Source: Phytophthora colocasiae | Taxonomy: Eukaryota; Oomycota; Peronosporomycetes; Peronosporales; Peronosporaceae | DNA length: 64,000 nucleotides | Assembly: GCA_018806915.1 (NCBI GenBank) | Contig: JAGKQI010000043.1 | Coordinates: 744,001-808,000 of the forward strand | Reading direction: 5' to 3' | Shown here: positions 9,021 through 18,582 of the stretch, piece after piece | Numbering within the stretch: position 1 is the first letter of the stretch | Layout: the number at the start of each line of letters is the position of its first letter | Position numbers and translations under genes: made by a program | The notes under the pieces: model-generated | Seen by the model: the letters and a program-made list of their open reading frames with translations, nothing else | Databases searched by the model: none | Told to the model about the DNA's origin: nothing

Positions 9021-11293
9021 ATCTTCTCGGCAGCTTCTGGAAGCATGTGCTTACTTGGATCGAACCACTGCCGGATGAGGTTGTAGAACTCCTCCATTTG
9101 GCACTTGCCGTGGTCATGAAGTTCTCCGCAGCCGCGACATACGAAGAAGCAGCGGTCCGACGGATGACCCTTCTTGCCGCACTTCTGGCAGGTGAGACGC
9201 TTCCAACAGCCAAGATCCGAATGTTTCCTGGATCCGCAGTGCGAGCAGCGTTGCCCTTCGTTGGAAAAACGCGGTCGACGATCCTGTGGCACCGGATCCG
9301 AGCTGGCTTGGGTTGGATCCGGATCCTTCTTAGGATCAGAAGTTCCCGTCTTGGTCTCTGTCGATCCGGCTGTCGTCGATGTAATCGGTCGCTCGCTCGA
9401 GGCTGCTACGTATGCTCTGCGAAGCTCACCGTCGGATCCGGAGTCCTCGGAGTCGGATCCCTCAGATTCCACCATTTGCATGGAGCGGATCGCACGCGTC
9501 GGACCGGTTGGCTGCGGGGCCGTCGTGGGCTTCGGCCGGAACTTGCTGGATCCTGACGACGGCTTCTTCTGTCTGGATCTTGCGCGATCTCTGGCCCGAA
9601 GTACGTCTTCGAGTTGATCCGCGTCCGCAAGTCGGAGTAATGTCAGTTGGTCTGCCAGATCTGCATCCCCAAGCGTCTCGATGAAGTGTTCGACGTGCTC
9701 GTGGCGAGCTTTGGCATCTCCATCCTTGATCATCACTCTCGCACGAAGACCTGCTACGTTCAATCGGTACATGGCGACTCATCGGATCTCTTGCGAGCGT
9801 GGTAGTATTGCCACGCCACCGAGACTCCGAGGCCACAGTACTGCGTCTGGAAGGCTTTCAGCAGATCACTCCACTTCAGCCTTGTGGATCGGCTGAGTTG
9901 TCTGTACCAGTTTCGCGCTGGACCAGTGAGAAGATCGCCAAAGGTGAGGCACTTTTCTTCGTCCGATGCTTGATCTCTCGTGAAGGCTGATTTGACTTTA
10001 CTAATCCATGATCTTGCTCGTTCCTCGTCGTGATCCTTGCCCGTGAACTCCTTCAGGTCCGATATTGCAGAAATCCGGATCCGTTGAATCGTGCTGGATC
10101 CTGCCGTAACGGATGCAGCGGTGGTCGTCGCCGTACGCCGGGGAGCCAATCCGTCAAGGTCGTCAGGGTCATACTCCCAGTTCTCAGGGTGTGATCCTAC
10201 TGACTCCATCTCGACGTCCCGATACACAGGATCCACAGCTCGCGTCGTGGCTCTTGGGACCGTAGTCATCTGCCGCTCCTTCAAGAACTTGTCCATGGCT
10301 GATTGGAAGTAGGCTTGCAGTCCCTTGGTGGATGTATGCGGCTGGTCATACGGGCTGCCAACATCGCAGCACCTGTAGGGCCGAGTGCCATACGTCGGGG
10401 TTCCGACGAGCTGTCGGATCCTGCTTCGGACTCCGCCGAAGCGTATCGCGAGGATCCTGTCTGGTACTCTGGGGACTGCGCTAGCTTGGACATCGGATCT
10501 CGGATCACTCGTCGCTCACCGACGAGGGGCTTCAGTCGGCTGAAGGGCGAGGCCGCTGCGATACGGATCCTGTTGTGATCCAAGCGGAAGAGGGTATCCC
10601 CGTCGAAAACACCCGCAGCAAAACCAGCTTCCTCGAGCAGGCGTAGGAGATCCAAAGCGCTGTCCAAACTGTTCGTAGACTGAGCCGGTGCCGTGATCGG
10701 GCCGGTGAGGGATCCAACCAACTGGGGTTGTAGGATCCTCATCACAGGGTCTTCCCGGAGGAAGTCCTCGAGCGCGATCCTGCGATACGAAGCCTCCAGC
10801 TGGGTCGACGACCACTCCGATTTCACCACCGGCTTCTCGTCGACATCAGATCCTGGTGCCCTCAGCTTCTTCCGCGCAGTCTTCATCTTCTTCTTCTTCT
10901 TTTACCACCTGAGATCTGCGCGGGGGTGGTGGTGGTGGATGAAGATCCAACAACTTTCGCTGCTGAATCCCCACCCAGCGGATCAGAACTCGCGTTCCGG
11001 TCCGCGGGGGTCCCCGAAGGGACCTGGGGAGGAGGGGGAGGTTTTTCTTCCGAGTCGGTTGCCAGACTCGCCTCCTTCCTGTCGGCAGAGCTCCTCCCAG
11101 GGCTCCGCCGATCCGTGGATCTAGCGTTCAGCGGTGCTGACAGCGATCCAACGACCGTCGGCACTTCTTCTCCCGGTTCTTCCTTCACTTGTACAGTCTC
11201 TTCGGACTCACGGTGATATCCGCCGTCCCCAAAAGATCCGGGCACGCGCACCATTGTGGTGTAGTGGATCCGCTGGAATGAGCAGGGATCCAA
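9011..11293 (-). pseudogene. Gag of gypsy element E, broken into four frames
   Basis: Four overlapping pieces form one gag. 11293-10883: Pro/Ser/Glu-rich N-terminus, possible start at 11254, ending in a Lys/Arg run. 10886-10281: ATGA overlap with the first. 10296-9760: capsid (retrotransposon Gag) core with EFTGKDHDEERARSWISKV and FGDLLTGPARNWYRQL. 9772-9011: capsid end, acidic Ser/Asp linker and two zinc knuckles (CSHCGSRKHSDLGC and CQKCGKKGHPSDRC). Shifts lie near 10886, 10300 and 9766. At 9766 the sense passes from ARKRSDESP to YRLNVAGLRARV, which looks like a small deletion. GGATCC occurs throughout and in all reading frames. The last codons carry the GTTAAAC frameshift candidate. Confidence 0.85.
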
Positions 11294-11969
11294 CGTTCAC
11301 ACACGGCGCCCAGACACTGACTAACGGAGGGGGTACTCCGATAACCGTGGGGGTTGCTGAGGCTCACCTTGTGTACCCGTCAGTGGGCGGGATCTGCTCT
11401 CTCAGGAACGGGAGAGTATACACAGGCGTGAGGGCTTGAACGTCCTTGGCGGGGACTTGGGAGGTTGGACTTGCGTGGGTATTCCTGCACACAGGTCCTG
11501 GTTGGGGGGATCTTGGTCTTGGACTCGAAGATCTTGTGGATCCTTGGATCCGGGGTTGCCTTGGTGGGTGTGGGGTCCCTTTCCTTCCCTTTACTGTCTT
11601 GCTTGCCGACTCCTGTAGCGGTTGATCTTGAGGGTGTTGAGAGGTCGAGGGATCCTACGGTTAAGCAATCAACACCGTTGGATCCGGGGTCTTCACTAGC
11701 GTAAGGTAAGCCGGCCAAATCGGGAATCCGGTCTTAGCTGTAGCTAGGTGTGCGAAGAAACTTGCAGGAAGACTAAGGGGAGGCCAATACACTATCCTCT
11801 TCCCTTGTCTTAAGTCCTGAAGAAAACCACTTGCGCACTAGAAGGTAAATTCGACTCTCTGATTTATGCTTATCCAGTTTCTCATCCTGTACCCTATCTT
11901 TCCCATCGCAAATCTCTATCTTGAGTCATGCTGGCTCTCCGGTAACTGCTTCACCTCGTTGATGTCTTG

Positions 11970-12154
11970 GATCGTGAGGATCCGAGCCTGGATCTTGGGA
12001 TCTTGGATCTTGAGGATCCCGGATCCTGAGTCTCGGATCCCGGATCTTGGGATCTTGGATCTTGAGGATCCGGCTTCAGGATCCGAGGATCTTGGATCCG
12101 AAGGCTTTGGATCACGGGGATCCGACGACTGGATCAGAGGATCTTGGGTCTGAA
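11970..12154. repeat. Degenerate GGATC(C/T) simple repeat
   Basis: Words GGATCC, GGATCT and TTGGATCTTGA recur every 8-20 bases over about 185 bp, with no single clean period. It grades into the regular 21-bp array at 12155. The same word saturates the neighbouring element E coding region. Confidence 0.8.
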
Positions 12155-12238
12155 GGATCCGCACTTAGGACCGCCGGATCCGCACTTAGGACTGCCGGAT
12201 CCGCACTTAGGACTGTGGGATCCGAACTTAGGTCAGCC
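12155..12238 (+). repeat. 21-bp tandem repeat, 4 copies
   Basis: Copies begin at 12155, 12176, 12197 and 12218 with unit GGATCCGCACTTAGGAC plus four bases (CGCC, TGCC, TGTG, and a diverged fourth). A fifth partial copy (GGATCCCAACTTAGGG) begins at about 12247. Confidence 0.85.
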
Positions 12239-12385
12239 AGGCCAAGTGGATCCCAACTTAGGGTCCGCCCTAGAGTAGGTACCCAGTTCCCGGGATCTGT
12301 CCTTATCGTAGCACCATGTCGCATGTCACCCATCATCGTGGTCATTCCGCGTCATATCCGGCTTGATTTGAATCCACTTCACCAC

Positions 12386-13242
12386 AAGTGCGTCCTGACC
12401 TTCGCCAAACTTTGCTTTCCGGGGTCAAATACGACAAGGTCATGGAGTGGTTGGGGTCAGATAAAGAGGCTCATAATCTTTTCAGCAGTCCCGTTCTTGT
12501 CCAGATGCTGGCAAGCGTGATATACTTTTGCCACTTGGACTCCACTCCTTGGACAAAGTACGTACCCGAGGTTTACTTCCAGATGGCAGACGAAGTGGTG
12601 GACCGACACATCTTGGCTGGTACTGAGCCTGCAGCTTGGGGAGCTCTGGACGGTCACGTTAATTATGGACCCTGGTGTCGCCGAGTCTTAGTCTGAGTCT
12701 GAAGATGACGATGAAGACGAAGCTTCAAGTGACGAGTCTGAAGATAGCGATTCTGGAAGTGATAAATCCAAGGGCAATAAGTCTTGAGTCAAGAAGTCTG
12801 GCGACCAGATGCATGGGAACCAGAAGTCTAAGATCAAGAAGTCTGACGACCACCCACGCCCTGGTTCTAAGCGCCCACGGGAGTCGGATGACGACTCCAA
12901 TTCTGACGACGGACCTATCATTCCGACCAGGAAATCCAAGAGAAGTCGTGCTTCTGTTATTACCCGCACCAGCCCGAAGTCTCGCCCGAAGTCCACCAGT
13001 AGAAGTGGATCGAAGTCCAAGGGCTCTTCTGGAAAGTCACGGAGTCTGGTGTCCAAGTCATACAACTATTTGACGATCAAGGAGCTCCAGGTGGTGGAAA
13101 CACCGGACTGGCGTTCTCCTGATTGTACTATGGTATCAGAGTGCAACGAGTGAACTCCACGAAAACGACCGCAGGACAGACGTTGGGATTTCCAGATTAC
13201 GAAGTGCACAAATACTCATGTGCCATCCTCAAGAAGAGCTGT
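12386..13242 (+). pseudogene. Fragment of the B/C-family antisense accessory ORF
   Basis: Clearly related to the accessory ORF of element C. VRPDLRQ, LLSGVKYDKVMEWLGSDKEA and SSPVLVQML (about 12388-12530) match 45020-45140, and SDDHPRPGSKRPR with GPIIPT-KKSKRS-type residues (12840-12960) match 45514-45640. Related sequence ends at GCCATCCTCAAGAAGAGC (about 13242), which in C lies at 45901. Several shifts and stops break it. It faces the pol fragment 13243-13880 tail-to-tail, as in element C. Confidence 0.85.
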
Positions 13243-13880
13243 CACAAAATCCATGGAGACGGCTTCAAATAGTCTACTGGGTTCGATATTCCCAGGTGAC
13301 GGCCCAGGATTTGGAGGTCGCCCCTTGCCACTAGCGCAATCAACACACTCTTTCACAAATCTCTCCACGTCAGCATACATTCCCAACCAATAAAACTCTG
13401 AGCTCAGTTTCTCAAACGTTCTCTTGATTCCCTGATGTCCACCTTGGTAGTCTTCATGAGCATAGTGCAGCAAGTCTGAGTGTAAATCTATGGGAACGTT
13501 GTCTCGGGGCTGTTCTCGAGTAGCACGACTTAGACGATACAGCACATCTCTGGAATCCAAGACGAAATCTTCTGCGACTCTCGCAAGTTTCCTTACTCTG
13601 GAACGTGGTAAATCTCCAACGTCACCTTTCAGAAACTTCCTGAGTTCGACTAGATACGGATCTTGATCCTGTTGGCATTAATTCGCCGCCAGCGTTCTGC
13701 TTGAAACTCCAAAGGTCCCGTGGACACACGTTCATCGCCATCGTCCTCAGGTGGATCCGCATCATGTGGATCTTGAGCACGAGTTACAGCAACCAGTACT
13801 TTGGCTGATCGTGGCAGGCGCTGGTTTCTGTCTAAAATGGTTCTTTTCTGCTGAGGAGTGGGTTCGGGCTGCGGACTGCT
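13243..13880 (-). pseudogene. B/C-family pol fragment: RNase H-integrase linker and integrase zinc finger
   Basis: Matches element C 55940-56480. It contains the linker (LVAVTRAQDPHDADPPEDD, GPLEFQAERWRRI) and the integrase HHCC zinc-binding domain (HYAHEDYQGGHQGIKR ... CVDCASGKG), then stops at SMDFVT, just inside the integrase core, where it is fused to the accessory-ORF fragment. The core, tail and chromodomain are therefore deleted. A stop and a frameshift near 13650 separate linker and zinc finger. Confidence 0.85.
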
Positions 13881-13989
13881 CGCACAACCAACTAGCGCTC
13901 GCAATTGTTGCGCGTCATGCTCGACGATCGCAGGGCTACGTCATCTGCCGTCGAAAGCACCCGAGCGATAATGCCCAGGCGTCTTGACT

Positions 13990-14577
13990 GGCGCGAGAAG
14001 GCGGTCAACCTGGACGCGGCACCTGATGTAGGAGCTGAAGACGTACGAGGTCACGCACAGCAACACCATGGCGTGTGCAATCGAATAATGCTCTGTTTAC
14101 AGCCTTTGGAGACACAGCTGGCTATCAGTTCTTAATGTGCTTTATCCACCTAACGGAAAACGTTCACAAGGCAATGCGAGGTTTTCCCTCGGGTGTGGCG
14201 GCAATGATCGTGACAAATCTGTACGACATACCCTTCGCCAGGACGCAGGAGGCGTTCGTCAAGCGAGAGATGCCAAGTTTGCTCCGTAGCTTTCTGAAAC
14301 AGGGAAACGCTTTCACTTCCGGGCGCTTCCAGTAGAAAACCTCGTTCAAAGGACGGCAGACATGCGTAGAGGAGGGTTACTGTCGCTGTCGGAAGGGCAT
14401 GAGTTTGAGCCCGCGTGTGCTGGAGCTCGCCAAGTGGTTTCTGTTGAATCAATGCGACCTCCTCGCATCGCTGTTGCCCCAAACAAGGAGGGAATTGCTG
14501 TCAGCGCACAGATGGATGCCAATTATGCTCGGAAGGAGGTAGAAGGTCAGCCTTGGGAGGTCGCCCTTCCTCCGTAG
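13990..14577 (+). pseudogene. MULE (Mutator-like) transposase relic
   Basis: The clearest part is 14075-14335: NNALFTAFGDTAGYQFLMCFIHLTENVHKAMRG, then AAMIVTNLYDIPFARTQEAFVKRE. This resembles the MULE transposase stretch where a conserved C-F-H-V block follows the second catalytic Asp (TDGD-like), here lost upstream of NNALF. Frames before 14070 and after 14335 are broken. The minus-strand ORF over it (14150-14482) is a shadow. No terminal inverted repeats could be assigned. Confidence 0.55.
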
Positions 14578-14716
14578 GCCCAGTACTGAGTTACAAGTAA
14601 TATATTTCTAAAGGTTGCTCCAGCACGTCGGTAACTGACGTTTCACAATTGTTGATAGTGTTTAGAGTATTAATGCACAAGTGCGAGCTACATGTACGTG
14701 AGCGAATCTTAACAGC

Positions 14717-16312
14717 CTACACCATGTCGTCCTGCAGGGAATCCTTGGCCGACGCCGACCAGCACTCATCACACATGCATGTGAACCAGGTCTCATCACC
14801 GTAGTTTACTGTGATCTGCGCACCCGCTTTGACATCCTTCAGCATCCGGACTAGCACCTTCACCTCCGAACCGTTCTGAAACTCCACGAAAGCAGCGTTG
14901 GGTTTGCATGAGTGGCTGAGGAAGCGTGTAATAGACCCGCAGCGCTGTGCATCAATGTAGACATACTTCTTGCGCTGAGACTTAACGTTCATCAGCAGCG
15001 TATATCCACTGTTCTCTTTAACGGCGACGGGCGGCTGTCCCGGGACTACTGCGTCGTACTCGGCCAGCTCCCCAGCGTACTTCCCTACAATGTCCCCGAC
15101 GTCCATGTCGGCCGTCGTGTACACACTTAGCCGGACGCGGCCAGTGTCAAAGAGCTTTAAAGTGTCACGAGCGCGGGGGGCGTTACTGCACAGCGCCCCC
15201 AAATTACAGCAGATCTCCGTGCAGTACACAGCCGCAGCCGAATTTTTGCAAGTATCGATGAAGCAGTCCCCCCTAAGTCGGGAAACACAACTCCGCTCGG
15301 TACGCTACAGTCGATTCGCTCTACCCCAGCTGGCCAAGGAACCTCTGCGTGCGAACCTAGCATCGTGGACTGGTGCCATGTACGCCTTCCGTCTCTCGTG
15401 AAGATCTACCAGACGTAAGCGCACAGCAGGTAATGAAAGAAGCTGCTTCATCTTCAGTGCAGTCACCGTATGGGCATGGTGGATCTGGTCCCCACTTTGA
15501 GTGACCGCGCACTTGCGCTGGTCACGGCGCTTCCTTGACCTGGCAACATGCCACTCTCCCGCGCGGCGCTTCTTCTGGTGTCGAATACGGTCTCTTGCGT
15601 ACCGGTTCGGCACGCTACTGAGGTACGCCTTTGCGTCCAGCAACTCGCTATCCGTGGGGGCCGGGCTGGCTTCTGAAACAAGGAGTGAATTAGATCCTGC
15701 ATCAGAGTCAGACGCAAAATCGATGACAGTCAACTTACGCGTGGGCGGTGTGATAGAATCCTCGGGCAAACGAGAAGGACTGGAGTCTTCGGCAACTTTT
15801 CCAGAGCTCTCGGGCCTGCTGCAGTAAGCGACGGATGTGCTGGACGACGCGGCGTCCTTGGATTTGTATGTCGCATGGCTTGTGCTCTCTCTGTCCGGCT
15901 GTGGCCCTCCCGGTAACGTTCGCTCGCGTTGGAGTGCAACTTCGTGATGCGCTGAGGGGATTGCCCCCCGTACGATTGCGGCCAACGCGGAATTCAAGGT
16001 GCTGGAGCGTGTCGGCGCAGAAAAGCTTCCGGGCGTGAGTTAGTAGGTTCGTAGCTTGCGCCACTTTGCACTGACGTCGTCAACATGATTGCCCAGCGCG
16101 TCCGCAGTCCGGCGCATCATGCTATCGAGCGGCAGAAGCTCTTCGGTATCCACGCGCACTGGATACAGGTCGTCCTGGGGGTCTACCAGGATGACGACGG
16201 CCGAGCGAAGGCCGCGCTTGTCTTCACAGACGAACATTCGGGAAAAATACTCGATCCTATCACCAGCAGCCAGAGTTTCCGCTGGTAGCTGCAATCCCGT
16301 GAGTCCCGGCAT
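14717..16312 (-). pseudogene. SET-domain protein gene with two in-frame stops
   Basis: One uninterrupted reading frame of 531 codons plus stop from ATG at 16312, broken only by TAA (16040-16042) and TAG (15305-15307); all three pieces are in the same frame. The N-terminal piece has LPAETLAAGDRIEYFSRMFV. The middle is a Ser-rich, then basic linker (RHQKKRRAGEWHVARSRKRR). The C-terminal piece has a Cys-rich pre-SET-like stretch and the SET core: GRVRLSVYTT, RFLSHSCKPNAAFVEF (NHSC-like motif), ITVNYGDETWF, then a post-SET-like C-M-C-DEC. SET proteins usually methylate histone lysines. The clean frame apart from two stops suggests a recent pseudogene, or sequencing error, of a multicopy family. 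A spliced gene is possible, but no good intron was found. Confidence 0.7.
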
Positions 16313-16399
16313 CGTGGCGCTGCGAGTGAGGGATGGCCGCTTGTGGATCGGGATGTGGCCATTGGCTGGAACTGGAAGTGTGCTTGATAATGCTGGTAG

Positions 16400-16435
16400 G
16401 CGTGTCAAATGTGGTGTGTGCCACATTTGACACGC
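16400..16435. repeat. 15-bp perfect inverted repeat between SET and COG3
   Basis: GCGTGTCAAATGTGG (16400-16414) and its exact complement CCACATTTGACACGC (16421-16435) flank TGTGTG. It lies in the 249-bp gap between the divergent starts of the SET pseudogene and COG3, so it could be a dimeric regulator site or a trace of a transposon. Nothing shows function. Confidence 0.8.
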
Positions 16436-16542
16436 ATACATTCCAGCCACCTTCGTGCGACAACATTTTCTGTCGTGTTCGTGGACAACAACGTGGGTGA
16501 AAGTCGTAAGAATAAATCCCCTGTCCAGTTGGACACTTCGTT

Positions 16543-16568
16543 TGTCCATCTGTCAACTCAGATGGACA
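16543..16568. repeat. 10-bp inverted repeat at the proposed COG3 start
   Basis: TGTCCATCTG (16543-16552) and CAGATGGACA (16559-16568) flank TCAACT; the second arm covers the candidate ATG at 16562. The words GTCCA and TGGAC recur in both orientations between 16521 and 16590. Confidence 0.6.
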
Positions 16569-18539
16569 CTTGCATGTCCAAGTGGGACGCTCTATACGTC
16601 CACGCGCACACTTCCCACTCTTTAGTAGCGGCGAGTCACGTCCAAGTGGCAGCCAAGACGCAGGCTTTGTACCGCAGCTTTGAGGACGTTTTGCAGCAGG
16701 TGGAGGCTCTGGACGCGTGTGTGGCGGCTATTGCAGCTCCAATGCCTCACTTTACGGCTAGTGACGGAGTGGCGCTGTCTTTAGGCTTCGGAGTCAGCGG
16801 CTCTGGGGGCCACGTACTGATGGAAAGAGCAGGCAGTAAAGCGCCTCCTTCACTGGACTCCAGTAAGGCAGTGCAGGTTTTCCAGCATCGACGAGGTATT
16901 GACCCTACGACGTCGAGTTTCGAGCAGGCGTTGGAGAAAATTGATGCTTCTGTGGCATATCTGACGCAACATGTAGGCACATGTCGGATGTTACTGTTTT
17001 TTTGTGAGTATTCTAATGTTTTATTTGCTTTTAGTTGGAGTACAAGGACTCGGCCTGCTTTATTGAAGCGTACAAGACTGTAGCAGCGGGAGGTATCCAG
17101 TGTTTGAAGGATTATGCACTCAGTGGACTGGAAGCAGCCAAGGACGCAGTGTATGAGGCAGTTCAGAAGGAAACGATGGCTGCCCAGCAGAGCGGAGTGA
17201 CGATGTCGCTCGTAGGTCAGCTGGACGAGACTTCAGCCTATTACGTGAACTTTCAGCTGGTGGCTCCTGCTCTGGCGGCTACGGCGAAGCAGCTTGAACG
17301 GCTGAAGGCTCAGCCCCAGCAGGATAATATTGGGAATTTGCGGGTATTGGGGGAAGTAGTCGACGCGTATGCTACGCAGAGAGTGCAGTTGCTGTCACCA
17401 GTGCTTGGAGCCTGGCTGGCTGCTGTCTCTCAGACGTCGGATATCGTCAACGTACTTCGTGCCACTTGTGCGCAGCTATTGAAGGTTTGCGAAGCGGAAT
17501 TTCGACTATTCTTGAAACTTTTTGGCCACGATCCGAGTGACGAACTCTTCACTTTCTCGGGAATCGATTTGAGTATAGGAGAGGACGATCAAGACGAGGA
17601 CGAAAACGAAAACGCCTTTGAGTAAGTTGCTGATTCTTGGCTGTTTATGACGAGTACTGGGCTAATTGGTGGTATTTGATTTGCCTCGTTAGACGTCTCA
17701 TCTTTCAGCTCAGTGGCCTGCTGTACAACACTGTCCGCCCTCAATTTCTAGCGCAAAAGGACCTGGAAGTGCTGTGTGAAGTCATTCAAGTGCTACGGAG
17801 CGAGGTAATTGAGGCGGCAATTACCCCACGGGCAGCGCTAGTGGGCTATGCCGAACCAGTGATGCATAGGATGATCCAAGATGCACAGGAACGTCTTATC
17901 CTGTGCATGCAGATATACATCCGCGACGAGATCGAAGGCTTTGTGCCGACTTCAAGTGATCTAGACTACCCAGCGAAGCTCGTAGCAGCAGAACAAGCCG
18001 GCTCATCGCTGTATGCTACATGGTACCCGTCTCTGGAGCACACGCTGATGTGCTTGTCGAAGGGATATCACTTCGTTAAGATGGAGATTTTCGAGGAATT
18101 GGCCCAAGACGCCATTCAAATTTGCACGGCGTCATTGAAGATGGCTTCAGCAGACATCACGGCGACTCAGGGCGGTCTCCACGGGTCCCTCTTTCTCGTC
18201 AAGCACCTGCTGACTCTACGCGAGCAGATCACTCCGTTCGAGATTCAATTCGCGCAGACCAGCGAGGCGCTAGACTTCACCAGTAGCGCCAATGCTATGA
18301 ACGAATTGCTGGTGGACGTGTCGACGCTGTTTCGCTTCTCTGGTCCTAGCGGTCTCGTAGGTCTTTTCACTCGAGGTATCCCACAGATTCAAGAAACGAC
18401 TGCAGATGTGAAGAAGGAGCTGGAGCAGGAGCTTAAAAGGAGCTGCACGGGAGATTGTTTTGCAGCAGTTGGCTCAGCCGTTGCTGGCGAACACGATACA
18501 ATAACATATTTCGGCAAAGAAAATACGATAGTTACTTAG
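16562..18539 (+). CDS. COG3: Conserved oligomeric Golgi complex subunit 3-like (COG3/Sec34), two introns, 3' frameshift
   Basis: COG3 is a core lobe-A subunit of the Golgi tether for intra-Golgi retrograde vesicles. The exon model is 16562-16972, 17035-17621 and 17693-18539, with introns 16973-17034 (GTAGGC...TTTTAG, CTAAT branch-like) and 17622-17692 (GTAAGT...GTTAG). Phase is kept (615 codons with stop). Family-like segments are EYKDSACFIEAYK, LYNTVRPQFLAQKDLEVLCE, MIQDAQERLILCMQIYIRDEI, DLDYPAKLV, LYATWYPSLEHTLMCLSKGYH and LFLVKHLLTLREQITPFE. It is shorter than animal and yeast COG3 (about 800 aa). The start is uncertain because the sequence before 16562 does not look coding, so an upstream exon may be missing. 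After about 18438 the frame looks wrong: one base fewer gives a helical end with TAA at 18502-18504. Confidence 0.75.
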
Positions 18540-18582
18540 ATAAAAGAGAAACATGTATCCCCTCAACGCTTCAATTCTGTTC

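Larger units (their letters stand above)
11294..12385. other. Upstream region of element E, GGATC-rich, no gene
   Basis: Lies on the 5' side of the minus-strand E gag and should hold its leader and LTR. No LTR ends or primer-binding site could be fixed. About 11960-12260 is a degenerate GGATC(C/T)-based simple repeat. ORFs crossing it (for example 11866-12153) are translations of the repeat. Confidence 0.5.

Noticed and set aside
16016..16070. Intron explaining the TAA in the SET gene
   Set aside because: A CTAAC-like branch word overlaps the stop, but no convincing GTRNGT donor and AG acceptor keep the frame; a nonsense change is simpler.
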